A stretch of DNA of 64,000 nt from Alviniconcha marisindica (lineage: Eukaryota > Mollusca > Gastropoda > Provannidae): contig JABMCL010001731.1 in the NCBI GenBank assembly GCA_018857735.1, forward strand, positions 187,501 through 251,500, given 5' to 3'. The notes beneath the pieces were generated by a model, which saw only the letters and a program-made list of their open reading frames with translations, did not search any database and was not told the DNA's origin. Both the position numbers and the translations under genes were made by a program. The stretch's first letter is position 1; the number at the start of each line of letters is the position of its first letter. This document shows positions 48,772-61,838 of the stretch, one piece after another.

Positions 48772-48837
48772 GTCAGTTTATGTATGCCCTGAAAAAGGAA
48801 AAAGAAAAAGAAAAAAAGATTTTTTTAAAACAAATAA
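48632..48837. mobile_element. Hairpin element with (TATC)n loop
   Basis: Arms of about 67-70 bases are reverse complements (left ends GGGGCATACATAAAACTGAC, right begins GTCAGTTTATGTATGCCCTG, continuing through a pyrimidine / purine tract). The loop is about 14 TATC units. It would fold into one long stem. Confidence 0.8.
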
Positions 48838-48871
48838 CCCCCCGACGAAGGCAGTCGTCAAAGATTTGGGA

Positions 48872-49083
48872 ATTTTATGCCAGCTGCTTTGCCGATTCCG
48901 AAAATTGGCAAATGACTGCCGATTCCGCGAAATGGGCAGTGATTTGCCGAATATGCGTAAGAGCTTCCAAAACCTGCCTATTTCGCGGAATTGGCAGCTA
49001 ATTCCGCGGAATCGGCAGCTGATTTCGCGATATCAGCAAATTTGCCCATTACGCGGAATCGGCAGGTTTTGGAAGCTCAGTGA
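48872..49083 (+). repeat. Palindrome-rich inverted repeat, left copy
   Basis: About 200 bases made of short CGCG-centred palindromes (ATTCCGCGAAAT, TTTCGCGGAATT, AATTCCGCGGAATC, GATTTCGCGATATC) joined by YGGCA. The reverse complement occurs at 54846-55036 with high similarity; this copy has about 21 extra bases from one duplicated palindrome. Confidence 0.88.
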
Positions 49084-49127
49084 GTGAGTGAGTGAGTGAG
49101 TGAGCATGCGAGCTAGTGAGTGTAAGA

Positions 49128-49556
<429 letters not shown>

Positions 49557-49559
49557 GCA

Positions 49560-50823
49560 CTTATGTTAGTGATGTGCTCAGCGATGGGACCAGGAGAGGA
49601 GTCGTCACTTGTGTGCGTCTGTCTATCACCCGTCTCTGCTGGAGCATTGTCAGTCGGCCTTTTGTCATCCTCGGTTTCCTGCAATCCATCTTCCTCTTGA
49701 TGTCCTGTCTTTTCCCTGGATATTTCCTCGGGACTTTTCCTCAGGATCGACACCTATATCCATGTTGGATACGTTGTACGGACCAGTGGAATGTGTTGTC
49801 GCTGCCTGTTGGTTCTCAAAGTCTGCGGCTGCTCTTTCTTGTTCTGTGTCGGCAGTAGCGGCGGCTTACAGTTCTATGTCGGCAGTAGCGGGGACGACTT
49901 CGCCAACATCTGCATCCGGTCCAACCATTAAATGTTCCCGCAGCGCAGTTTCCAGTTCTGTGTCGGCAGTAGCGGCGGCGACTTCGCCATCATCTGCATC
50001 AGGTCCAGCCATTTCCCGCAGTGCAGCTTCTAGTTCTTCTTCTGTTGTCAGCTGAAGTAGTGCTGTTTTCTGCAGGCCCATCCGGGGTTTCTCTCCCAAC
50101 AATATTTCGTAGGGAGATTTGCTTTGCAGATTTCTGTGTGGAGAAGAGTTCTTATGCAACTGGATGAAGCACAGTCCTTCATCCCACTTTGTGGTGTTAT
50201 TGTCAATGGTCCATTCAATCAGCATTTGTTGAACATCTTGGTTGGACCGCTCGATTGATCCCTGGCTCTGAGGATGTCTTGCACGCCCGTGTACAATGCG
50301 AAGGTGTGGCCATGCACATACTTTTGAGTTCGTACACCACTGAGGCAACAAACTCTAGTCCGTTGTCGCTCTGCAGGATACAGGGCGTCCCAATCAGTGT
50401 AGAAATGTCAATTAAATTTTAAGCCACCTCACTTGCTCTTTTACTTTTCAAGGGTCTCAGGACAAGGAACTTCGTAAAGTGGTCCTGGTAATTAAGAATT
50501 TGAACATAGCCACCGTCGGGAGCAGATTCCATGTTGATGAGGTCCACCTGGCCTCTGTCACAACATGATTTTGAACGAATCGGTTTCACGACGAGACCCT
50601 TATTTGGCTTCGATTTCTTCCGTTGGCACGTGTCGCAATTCGAAACGAAATAACTGACCATTTTGCCTGCAATATTGCCGTATTTTGCATCCAGGACTCC
50701 CTTGGTCTTTTTTATCTCCATCGTGACCCGTGCTGACGTGTGCTTCAAGGATGACATCAAAGAGCTCATCACGCGTCGCGATGTACCTTGGCGTTTCTTC
50801 CCCAGTCTTCCTAACCTGCACAA
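49560..50823 (-). pseudogene. Ginger/KRBA2-like integrase, catalytic and C-terminal part (broken)
   Basis: On the minus strand, VRKTGEETPRYIATRDELFD (from about 50810, preceded by an acceptor-like TTTTGTGCAG) leads into the zinc-binding type VSNCDTCQRKK. The DDE core has DLINMESAPDGGYVQILNYQ (first D), ILQSDNGLEFV (second D) and HPQSQGSIERSNQD (E). The order and wording match KRBA2-like integrases derived from Ginger DNA transposons. Further on is a C-terminal acidic region with repeats of ATADTELE. Breaks: a frameshift near 50.71 kb, TAA near 50.42 kb, a frameshift near 50.34 kb. Another fragment of the same kind of gene lies at 54370-54714. Confidence 0.82.
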
Positions 50824-50842
50824 AATAAGTTAAATTTATTAT

Positions 50843-50945
<103 letters not shown>

Positions 50946-51130
50946 AATATAACACACACACGCACGCACACAAATGCGGACGCACGCACGTACGGATATC
51001 ATTTAATTACGTTATAATTGATTTAACTATAAAAAAGAGTTATTGATTACAATGAATAGAAATGAAAAGACGTTGAAAATTATAACTACCAAAACCATTA
51101 TCAAATATTTACTGAGATTCGTCTTTTAAC

Positions 51131-51135
<5 letters not shown>

Positions 51136-51215
<80 letters not shown>
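51136..51215. repeat. (GA)n microsatellite
   Basis: About 80 bp of GA with one AAG break. Confidence 0.96.
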
Positions 51216-51216
<1 letters not shown>

Positions 51217-51310
51217 GATTGATTGACTGATTGATTGATTGAACTTTATTACACAACGATAAAGGTTTAGACACGAATGCCTGTCGTTCAACCTGTCCTT
51301 GAAACAGTTA

Positions 51311-51313
<3 letters not shown>

Positions 51314-51367
<54 letters not shown>

Positions 51368-51374
51368 CCACACC

Positions 51375-51471
<97 letters not shown>

Positions 51472-51522
51472 CATAGTGGGAAAAACAATGCCAATCGATA
51501 ATTATGAACAATAAAAAAGAGT

Positions 51523-51621
<99 letters not shown>
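51314..51621. repeat. (CA)n, (TA)n and (GATA)n cluster
   Basis: CA 51314-51367, TA 51378-51468, GATA 51525-51621, with short spacers. Confidence 0.96.
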
Positions 51622-51631
51622 TCAGGTTTTT

Positions 51632-52120
51632 CACTGAAGACGCAACCAAGACTCTTGTTACTTCCTATATCCTCTCATGGCTTGATACTGCAACTGTCTC
51701 CTCTTGGGTACACCTAATTCTGTCATCGAACCTCTGCAGAAAATTCAGAACTTTGCTGAAAACTTGTTCTCTTGGCACCCCGTCACCACCACTCAACACC
51801 TTTCCTGGAAAAACTGCACTGGCTTCCCATTTCAGAATGTATTAAGTATAAATCGTTTGTATGCGTTTCAGTGCTATAGGTGGTTCTGGTCCTGCTTACC
51901 TCTCTGAACTGCTGCATGTCTACACTCCGTCTCGTACACTACGCTCTTCTTCTGACACCCGCATGCTGGAAATCCAACTATACAAACGAAGACTCATGGC
52001 TCTCGCACCTTCTCTTGCTTTGGACCCCACATTTGGAATTCACTTCCACAAGACCTTAGACACTGCTCAACCCTGTCATCTTTTAAAGCCAAAGTGAAAA
52101 CCTTCTCTTCTCACAGTATT
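51632..52120 (+). mobile_element. CR1-type LINE fragment, RT C-terminal end
   Basis: Reads [47 protein letters not shown] then, frameshifted, WNSLPQDLRH-like and FKAKVKTFLFS, ending before a GT run. It is a third CR1-like subfamily in this window. Confidence 0.78.
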
Positions 52121-52163
52121 TCCATCCTAACGAATATCAGTACCCAGTTTCTGCTACAGTCAT

Positions 52164-52372
<209 letters not shown>

Positions 52373-52483
52373 ATAATACTTTATGTAAATTGTTTTGGTA
52401 GGACTATGCTCTACATGTGTATAGAATGTCATATTTAGGTTAATATGTATCATGTGAGCGCTCAGGGCGTTGATGAGCGCATA

Positions 52484-52743
<260 letters not shown>

Positions 52744-52749
52744 TTATTT

Positions 52750-54350
52750 ACAACAGTCTGCTTCTGAACCATTTATAAAGCTGTGTTTTGAAGCTGGTAA
52801 GTGAATTGCATGATTTTATTTTATTTGGGATGGTATTCCACAAGGCTGCGCCTGGAAATGAGAAACTAGTTTTAAAAAGGGGTATTCTAGGTTTGGGCAG
52901 AGTTATGAATCTTGATGTGGCGCGAATGTTGGAACAGATAAAAAGCTGTTTAAGATACGGAGGTGCAAGATTTTTATATACTTTGAATACTAACACTGCC
53001 TTATTGAACATAAGCTTTTCTTTGAGTGGAAGTATTCCCAAGTACCGTAGCTTAGTATCGGTTGATAAAGAGGAATTAGATATCATCAATTTTGCAGCTC
53101 TTCTGTGAAGAGAATTAAGTTTGTTAAATAAGATATCACTACAGCCGTCCCAGACAGTTGATGCATAAGTTAGGTAAGGGAAATATGAGCATGGTAAAAC
53201 AGCTTGCGCTTAGGAGTGTCCACAAAGTGTCTGAGCTGTGACAACAGATAAAGATTTTTTGAAAATGTTTTACATGTGCCAATAATGTGTGGTCGCAAGC
53301 TAAATTTGTCATCAATAATAACGTCAAGATATGTAGCTCATGAACTTGTTCAATATGACTGTCTTTAAGACCAAGATTAAGGTGAAGCGTGCGAAGCTGA
53401 TGTTTTTGCCTAGTAGTAAGTAGCATACTTTTTGTTTTTGCAGGATGTAAAATCATGGCATTATTGTCGCACCAGTCAGATGCTTTTGAACAATGTCTGT
53501 ATCTTTATCGGATGTATTTAGTGAAGTATAATCTGCAAACATGTCATAATTAACCTTATTGCTAGTAATATGCAGGGGAAGATCATTGATAAAAATTGAA
53601 AATAGAAGCGGTCCTAAAATAGATCCTTGAGGAATTCCACAACGAACAATGCCTTCATTAGAGTATTCACCGTTAACATAAACACTTTGTGATCTTAGCT
53701 CCAGATAAGATTTAAATAACGAGACAAATGAGGAGTTTGCTGTATATAAGGATAATTTCTTAAGTAGAATATTATGATTAACAAGATCAAACGCTTTTTA
53801 GGTCAAGTAAAACAGCACCAACAACCTCAGAGTTGTTGATGGCAGAAAGCCAGTTATCACACAGTTTGGCTTATGCTGTGTGGCATGAGTGTTGAGGACG
53901 AAAACCTGACTGTGACTGGCATAATAGATTGTGTTGAGTAAGGAAATTCAGTAAGTGTTTATGTATATGTCTTTCTATCGGTTTTGAAAGCAGGGGAAGT
54001 ATGGAGATGGGACGAAAGTTGTTTGGTTCACTTAAATCATTGGTTTTGGGTAGAGGAATGACTTTTGCTTTTTTTTTAGGGTAGTTGGGAAGACGTTGTT
54101 AAAAACAAATAAGTTATATATATAGGTGAGAGGCTCAATTATATATGGGAGAGATAGTTTTAAGAGAAATGGATTAATATTATCATGTCCCATGGATGTA
54201 TTGTTATCCATCATAGTAATATATTTACCAACATCAAGGACAGTCATAGGGGGTATAATAAAGCTGTCATTAGGCTTTAATTTTTTATTGCAGAAATCTC
54301 TCAGTGACTTGGAACAGGCAAAGTTATCTGAAGTAAATCCACTAGACTGA
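52750..54350 (-). mobile_element. LINE remnant, reverse transcriptase (Jockey/CR1 group)
   Basis: On the minus strand: NINPFLLKLSLPYIIEPLTY (about 54180), FRPISILPLLSKPIERHIHK (about 53990), FRPQHSCHTA (about 53880), MILHPAKTKSMLL (about 53440) and, at the 3' end, RYLGILPLKEKLMFNKAVLV, PRIPLFKTSFSFPGAALWN and FKTQLYKW. Multiple frameshifts. It sits between the two Ginger-like fragments and in the same orientation. Confidence 0.82.
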
Positions 54351-54369
54351 GCTAAAGTTTCAGCTAATA

Positions 54370-54714
54370 TTAAAAACTGAGAGTTGAATATGTTATGCCT
54401 TTCTTGAGTCCTGCAACTTGTAGAAGCGAAATCTTTTCCTTGATGTAGTAAACATTCCGGTCCTTTTTATCAGCGGTGCCAGAGAGCACATCCACCATTT
54501 GACGGTAATCAGTTACACTGGGCAGTGAAAATCGAGAAAAACATTCATTCTCTACTTTCTGTGTAAAGCGTCTTCTGTGTAGGCTGTCCATCTTGGCTAT
54601 CAGCGAGCACTCATATGAAATGACTTTGTCAAGCCGATACTGTTTTGTGAGTACAGGTACATCTTTTTGAGTTCTCATCACGCCGGATAGTCCGTGGTCC
54701 TGTCCTACGTACAT
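54370..54714 (-). pseudogene. Probable N-terminal exon of the Ginger/KRBA2-like gene
   Basis: An open minus-strand frame of 114 codons begins with ATG in a fair context (ACAATGT). It contains ISYECSLIAKMDSLHRRRF, ECFSRFSLPSVTDYRQMVDV and NVYYIKEKISLLQVAG. I associate this region with the N-terminal part of KRBA2-like integrase proteins, from memory. Its orientation and position upstream of 50823 fit one gene split by later insertions. This link is inference. Confidence 0.5.
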
Positions 54715-54815
54715 TGTTTCCTGACAAGCCGCTCACAGTCTCTCTCCCTCTCTTGACAAAACGCAAAAAAGACCCCCCCCCCCCCAAAAAAAAAAAGCTT
54801 AAATAAAAATGCGTA

Positions 54816-54817
<2 letters not shown>

Positions 54818-54847
<30 letters not shown>
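54818..54847. repeat. (CA)n microsatellite
   Basis: Short CA run at the inner border of the right inverted repeat; a C run is at 54773-54785. Confidence 0.92.
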
Positions 54848-54849
<2 letters not shown>

Positions 54850-55036
54850 AACTTTTAAAACCTGTTGATTCCGCGTAATGAACAAATTTGCTGATTTCGC
54901 GAAATCAGCTGCCGATTCCGCGAAATAGGCAGGTTTTGGAAGCTCTTACGCATATTCGGCAAATCACTGCCCATTTCGCGGAATCGGCAGTCGTTTGGCA
55001 ATTACGCGGAATCGGCAAAGCCGTTGCTTATTATGC
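54846..55036 (-). repeat. Palindrome-rich inverted repeat, right copy
   Basis: Reverse complement of 48872-49083, with shared landmarks TTTGCCGATTCCG, GATTTGCCGAATATGCGTAA and GCTTCCAAAACCTGCC on the partner strand. With the left copy it brackets 5.8 kb containing both integrase fragments. Confidence 0.88.
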
Positions 55037-55095
55037 GAAATCGGCAATTCCGCTATTTCGGCACGACATATATATATCGACATATTCTGAGGGGC

Positions 55096-55126
<31 letters not shown>

Positions 55127-55847
55127 GAGAAAGAGCTGGTGTACTCCAGAGAGTCCGTTTTGTCACCTGGGCAGCTTTGTTACGTGTGTTGAATTCTAAC
55201 GTAAACACTGGGGAAACCCAGGGTTCGGTACGGGATCTAGACTAGAGGACACACTTGTTGTTTGGACTACTGATTGTTTCAGCTATCACTCTCAGAATGT
55301 CATTTCAAAAACACCTTGCAATACTGGACTGATTATGCCTTTCATCCGTGGCTTTCGTGGCTTTCGTGGGGGCTTCACAGCGTGATTTGAGACAATAGAT
55401 TATTATGGTAAATCAGAACCTCATTGTATTGACCAATGTCGAACATATGTGTCATATGTATTTGTCGTAAAGTTCACGTTCGCAAAGTTCACGTGCAAAA
55501 TCACAACTAGACAGCAGCATTATAAGCCTGTGAATGGACTAAGCCTACCACGGGTCAAGTCGAAAACCTCAGAGAGGCAGGTGTTGCACGCTTATTTCTA
55601 AACATATCATCTGCCACCGTTGCAGTAAAATCCCCACAAGGTGAGCAAAACAAGTTCGAAAATGTCGCCTCCCACCCGATAACAGGCATCAAACGATGAC
55701 AGACAAAAGATATGACAACGCATAACTTATAATTACGCCACCAAAATCAGTATAATGCTGGTTCAAAGCAGTGGCTCCTTAATCTGTCTGTAGTGTCATC
55801 CCATGCACTTGCCATTGCTAAGGTAAGCCAAACAAATCTGTTTAAGC

Positions 55848-55849
<2 letters not shown>

Positions 55850-55939
<90 letters not shown>
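55850..55939. repeat. (GA)n microsatellite
   Basis: About 90 bp of GA. Confidence 0.97.
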
Positions 55940-55942
<3 letters not shown>

Positions 55943-56187
55943 ACATAGCAGATGCTACCTATTCAGGCAAAAAGATTTTCAACACATACAGAATCAGGCA
56001 AAAACATCTTCAGCGCATGCAGAATCAATACAACGCTAGTGCACAAAGAATATAGCCACTCATGTTGACTAGTACAATGGGACTAGCACGTGCGAATCCA
56101 CGGTATGGTGTCATTGTGAGGTGATGCCCCTTGCTTCCTCTGTGTGGCTCGCTCGGAAACGCCCTACTGCTATGTACACTGCACACA

Positions 56188-56219
56188 AACACACACGCGC
56201 GCGCGCGCGCACACACACA

Positions 56220-56300
<81 letters not shown>
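56188..56300. repeat. (CG)n-(CA)n microsatellite
   Basis: CGCG stretch followed by about 95 bp of CA. Confidence 0.96.
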
Positions 56301-56303
<3 letters not shown>

Positions 56304-56494
56304 CACCAATTTTTAGGACTACTTTTTTGGAATTTGTATGTAACACTTTTTTTATTAATATTATACCTGGTGAATGACAACTGTCCTTTTTATGACCAGC
56401 CTTGTTCTGACGTTACTCAGATGATTGACTGAACAGAAAAAAGCTAATGATCATAATTATTAGCCGTGATCTGAACACCACACTAAATTCTAAA

Positions 56495-57930
56495 TACTTA
56501 CCCCTCTTATCAAAATAGATTGGAATCCTCCCAAATTTAAGATTCTAGATTTAATTGATTGTGAAGAAATCAGTTATAACAATAAATATTCTGAAATGAA
56601 AATAATATTTAATATTTGGATCAAAAGAACGATATCGCCATTAGGAAAGATAGTCATTTTGAAATTCTGATTCCGTCTAAAATTGTTCCTTTAAAGATGT
56701 TACTGCTAAATCCACCTGATGAATTTATTGATACATTTGTAAAAAAAAATGCTTTAAGTTCGTATAGAACAGAAAACAAGATAGGATTGGCAGAAAAACT
56801 GTCATAAAGTGTATCCGAAAAGGATTGGGGCTGCTTGACAATACATCAATGGGTTAAAACTAATTTGGATATGTACATTTTTAAATGATAATCATAAATC
56901 AAAAAAACATAAGAACCCTTGACATTCATGGACCTCATTTGCCCTTAAAAAAAAGCAAGTCAAACTAGTTTTGGAGGCATACATTACAGGCCTATAAAAG
57001 CTTTTGTTGCAAAGTCAGTCCAGTGGAGGTTGAAGAACATGTGACAGAACCTTTGTTTTATAATGACAACAATCAAGTTAGAAATAACACGATACTACAT
57101 AGAAGATGGACAGTTGAAAAAGGCTTTTGTCGCATCTCTCACCTCTTACAGGAACATGGAGCTTTTTGTGCTCTGAGGTGTTTAATATGAAATAATGTTT
57201 AAATACTGACTTTGCTACATACAACGGTTGTGTTCAGGTTTTAAAGAAGTATATCAAGAGTCTGGATATTGATGTCCAAAGTAACAACTCTTTAGACATG
57301 ACAAAATCCTTAACATTAATTAGTAAAGTACAAAAAGTTGAAAATAAAAGTAAACCAAAGTGCGACATTAAATGGAACAGCTACTCTTTAACAATATTAA
57401 CGGGTATATAACATTTTACAAAACTGAAAAAATACACGAAATAAAAATAAAATGGTTTCAGATACGTTTAGTTATCGGGATTCTCGCTACAAACGTAACA
57501 TTAAAAAGAATGAAGGTCACAAATGACGAGAAATGTATCTTTGGCGGGAGCTGCCACAAGTATCATTTTTGTCGCGACAAAACACGTCTTTTGTCTCGAT
57601 AAACGTAATTTTGTCGCGACAAATCTTTTGTCGCTACAAATATTTGTCGCGACAAAATTACAAAGTTTTATCGCGACAAGCTTACTTTTGTCGCGACAAA
57701 CGTTTTGTCACGGCAAACGTACTTTAGTCGCGACAAATGTTTTGCTGCGGCAAGCATACAATAATGGTACTTGTGGCAGCTCCCACCAATGATACAAATG
57801 TACCTTTCGTAATGGACACAATGAAAATATTCCCCATCTGTGTTGGAAATGTGATACCGTACAGTGTTTTCGGTCAATGTTTGAAACCATTGTGAATGAA
57901 AATAAAATAAAAAAATAATAGATAACTTTT
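56495..57930 (+). mobile_element. L1-type LINE remnant (plus strand)
   Basis: WNPPKFKILDL and FNIWIKRTISPLGKIVILKF (56520-56665) match the region after the RT palm in L1-group ORF2. KIKWFQIRLVIGILATNVTL (about 57440-57500) and, after the palindromic insertion, NENIPHLCWKCDTVQ (about 57825) match the C-terminal cysteine-rich end. It is heavily mutated. Confidence 0.72.
57531..57807. mobile_element. Foldback element of iterated TTTGTCGCGACAAA palindromes
   Basis: Terminal inverted repeats of about 28 bases (TTGGCGGGAGCTGCCACAAG from 57541; its complement ends near 57789) enclose about ten 14-base palindromes of the form TTTGTCGCGACAAA, some with one or two changes, at about 20-base spacing. 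AAATGTAYCTTT flanks both sides (57531-57542, 57796-57807) and is a likely target duplication. It interrupts the L1-type C-terminal region. No coding capacity. Confidence 0.82.
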
Positions 57931-58124
57931 GTATAGCGCTACTCTCTGGTGTACACAAATCACTGCGCTTTACAACATTCTCCAACATTTTCTAAGTTTC
58001 ACAAACATAATACATATAATTATGACAACTAACAATGTATAATATACACACACTAAAAAAGTACAAAAAGTGTGTCAATGTGACAAATATGAACTTGAAA
58101 GAAGACTTTGTACTGTTTGGTAAT

Positions 58125-58298
<174 letters not shown>

Positions 58299-58342
58299 TT
58301 GAATCAGATGAAATCTTTGACTTTGTTATAATGTTTGCAATC

Positions 58343-58447
<105 letters not shown>

Positions 58448-58469
58448 ATGAAAATGAACGCCCGTTTTT

Positions 58470-60440
58470 CATTGTATTTCAAAAACAACTGACAACAAGG
58501 CATAAAACAGAATAATGAGGTCAAAAATGTTGTCGGTAATAACTGTGCTGTCTACTCCAAACAACACAAGATTTTCTGCAATCTTAATGTTACAGGCTGT
58601 TTCACAACTTGAGCTGATAAGATTGTCTAATAATCGCCAAAAGCGTCTTGTAAAGTAGCACTGCCACAAGAAATGTTCAATATAATCCTTTTCATCACAA
58701 AATGTACATTGTTCACAGTTTATGATACGCATTTTCTTCAGAACAACATTTGTTGCAATTACCCGATTGACATTTCTCATTTGCAACCACTTTAATTTAA
58801 TGTAGTCAATTTTATGTATTTTTAAAAAGCAAGGCATTAAAATATGACTTGGGGGGGGGGGGGGGGGGTTCCATTTTGCACGATAATTTGGCTTACAATC
58901 ACTATCGTTCAATATATTATAGTAAGCTTTTGTACCTTTTGATATGGAATATATTGTTTTCAAGACTACAGTTGCATTTTGATGGGCTATTGTCATGAAC
59001 TTGAATTTATGTTTTGCGAATGTGTTTTTTTAAATGTTTTCTTTATTGATAATATCAGCCCTGAATAAGTTACAGAATCCATATAAACGCCGTAATTATT
59101 TCTAAACTCTGTAAATGTTAACAGTTTTCCAGTGTTTCCAACAAAATTTGCAAGATTGTAGTCACCCTTTTCAATCTATTGTGTGTACGAAATAACTTCG
59201 TTTCCAATTTTGATTCGTTCGTTATGTAACACCGGTTCAGCAAGAAGCTCGCTCGAATTTTGGGGTTCAATTCTGTAACAAAGCAGTCTATAAGCCATAA
59301 AAACATGTTCCCAAAATATATTTCTTTTTGCCTTTTCGCAATACAAATTTGGACCACATTGATAAAAGGAAGTTACTAATGCTACGTTTTTCCATTTATG
59401 GTTTTTCTGTTTCAGTTTTCTTATTCACATAATCTTCAGTGCTAAAATATATTTCCTTATATCTAATACTCCAAGCCTCCACTCTTTACACTCTTTAAGC
59501 CAGTTTTGCGACTTATTTTATCTTGTTCATTATTCCAGATAAATTTAAAACACATTTTCTGCAGATTATTCACAAAGTCATCTGGTGTGTCTGGCAGTAG
59601 AATCCAAAGATGTACAAGTTTAGACAGTACCAGATATTTCAAGATAGCAACTCTTCCAAGTGGAGTAATGAGTCTTTTTGACCAAATATTGAACAATGCC
59701 TTCACTTCAGAAAACATTTCATTATAATAAAATAAAAATCGCAATCTTTCACGTCTTGTGTAAAAAACCACACCCTTAATATTTTGAATTGAGTAGGATT
59801 CCAAACTATTTTCAAGTGTGGCATAGATTTAGTTTGTGACCATCTTTTGCTTCCAAGCCAGATCGCCTGTGTTTTATCTGTATTCAAAACAATCCAGATA
59901 CTTTCCAGTACTTTTCGATCGTATCTAATGATTTTTCAAATGACATTATATCACCATTGTTCATCAACTGTGCATGATCAGTGAATTGCGATTTGTTTTG
60001 TTCTATCTCATTTATACAAATTCCTTTGATATCAACATTTTCTCTTATCATTGTTACTAATATTTCCACACATAATATGAACAAGTATGGTAAAACTGGA
60101 TCACCCTGTCTACATCCGCGTTCAATAGAGAACCACGACGACGTTTGACCATTTACTATCACTCTTGAGTTTATCTTCCTATAAAAAAAAAAAAATGGTT
60201 ATCCATCCACAAATGTCTTCACCAAATCCAAATGCTTTGAACACCTTAGTCATGAATTTCCAGTCCAGAGAATCAAATGCTTTTTCGAAGTCCAAACACA
60301 AAACATACCAGGCAGGGTTTTTTGAATTCAGGTAATTTATTAGGTCAGAGATCAATCTGATATTATCCCCTATGTATCGATTGGGAATAAATCCAGTTTG
60401 GTCCTCATTTATCAATAGTGGTAAAACTGTTTTGCTTCTG
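58470..60440 (-). mobile_element. L1-type LINE remnant (minus strand), RT to C-terminus
   Basis: On the minus strand from 60415: DQTGFIPNRYIGDNIRLISD, LCLDFEKAFDSLDW, then GCRQGDPVLPYLFILCVEIL. The catalytic-box position is degraded (FTDHAQL). Next come MNTDKTQAIWLGSKRW and WSKRLITPLGRVAILKYLVL. The cysteine-rich end CEQCTFCDEKDYIEHFLWQC is at about 58720. Frameshifts divide it into at least six frames. It is truncated at both ends: no endonuclease is seen. Confidence 0.88.
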
Positions 60441-61047
60441 TTTGCAATGCAGGAAGATCATATCTTATAGACAACATTTAGAAGAGACACCAGCAACAGA
60501 CGAAGGGGAAAATGATCCAGCTGTTATTGAACAGGATGTGCTGCAGTGTCCCCAAGACAATGAGAAGTAGAGCAGAGCGGTTGTTACAACGCCTCAAGTC
60601 TCACCCTGGTGTAACATGGAATCCACGTGGTGAAATTGAATATCAAGGACAGCTCATCAAGAACTCCAATCTCAAGGATTTTGTTAATGATGTGCTGAGG
60701 AAAAGGCTAAATATAGCAGAACCTGTAGGATGGAAAGCCTTTGCTACAGCATTGCATCACCGGAATGTGCCTCAGGATTTGGTGGGGAACCCAGAACGCT
60801 GGACGTATATGCGTGAAAAGAGATTGCAATCATCTCCTCCAGTGCTGACTCCTCAGATTCACCCACACAATGTTGCTATGTCGTCTCTGAAGAGGCAAAA
60901 AGAAGAAGAAGGCCAGGATCTTGAAGCCTTGATTTCTGAAAAGGAGACCCCAGTGGCGTGGAAGAAGACCAAGACGCACAAACATAAAAGGAAACAACAG
61001 AGGTTTCAAAAACGTCTCACTCTGGAAGACTGGGAATCTCTTTAATG
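60440..61047 (+). pseudogene. Unrecognised conserved-looking protein, probably from a mobile element
   Basis: A possible acceptor (TTTGCAATGCAG) precedes an acidic frame (EETPATDEGENDPAVIEQD). That frame stops at 60567, and a second frame continues with RAERLLQRLKSHPGVTWNPR, EYQGQLIKNSNLKDFVNDVL, GWKAFATALHHRNVPQDLVG and a lysine-rich end (KKTKTHKHKRKQQ) to TAA at 61045. One indel near 60.56 kb would join them. I have seen similar GWxxFA...NVPxDLVGN wording in invertebrate element proteins, but I cannot name the family. It is predicted to be a small basic-tailed protein of about 190 residues. Confidence 0.55.
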
Positions 61048-61140
61048 TTTCATCATCATGAAACGACAAACCAAGCAGATGAGGAAGAAAAATGCAAAGC
61101 AAAACAAACTGCTGGGTCAAGCCTACTACACGTCCCAACG

Positions 61141-61330
61141 TCCATGGGATGGGCATTCAGAACACTGGATGGTGCTGGAACAGTGCATGGGATGAGCATT
61201 CAGAACACTGGATGGTGCTGGAACATTCCATGAGATAGGCATTCAAAACACTGGATGTTGCTGGAACATTCCATGAGATGGGCATTCAAAACACTGGATG
61301 GTGCTGGAACATTCCAGGGGATGGGCATTA
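61141..61330. repeat. 43-bp minisatellite, about 4.4 copies
   Basis: GGGCATTCARAACACTGGAT recurs at 61151, 61194, 61237 and 61280, with a partial unit at 61323, an exact 43-base period. Adjacent to the coding remnant that ends at 61047. Confidence 0.95.
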
Positions 61331-61838
61331 TCGGTGCAGCCACTCCTGGCACAATACAGCGCACAGCCATACGCCGAGAAGTCACTGCAACTCTAGAGAC
61401 AGTGTCATGCACCATGGGCAAAATCTTTATACGTTATTTTGATGCTTTCGTCGTCGATCTGTCATTGGCCTAAGAGTCGGTGCTGCAGACTTCACTGCTG
61501 AGGACAAAAGCAAGATACTCTACATTCCTTGGAAAGTATCACGGCCCTTATCCAGGCTGGTCTGGGGTGATGCAGAGTGTGTGCGATGGAATATATCCTG
61601 GTCAGAGTTTCTTGTCTGTTAAAATCATAAATTAAAACTAACTCAACAATAAAGCAAAGACTGTTTTCTTGCTTGCCTAGGATCTCAATTCTCGAGCATT
61701 CATAAACATGGCTAAGTTCCTATTCCATCAGAAATCAACGAGATAATTATTGCTGTTCTGACGAGGGGTAGGGGTAGATTGGGGTAAATTCCAAAACAAT
61801 TCGAGTTGTACTGAATCAGTTTTAACATTTTCGTTCCT

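Larger units (their letters stand above)
55037..56490. other. Spacer with microsatellites only
   Basis: GA runs at 55096-55122 and 55850-55939 and a GCGC/CA run at 56188-56300. Between 55.13 and 55.84 kb nothing recognisable was found. Confidence 0.6.
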
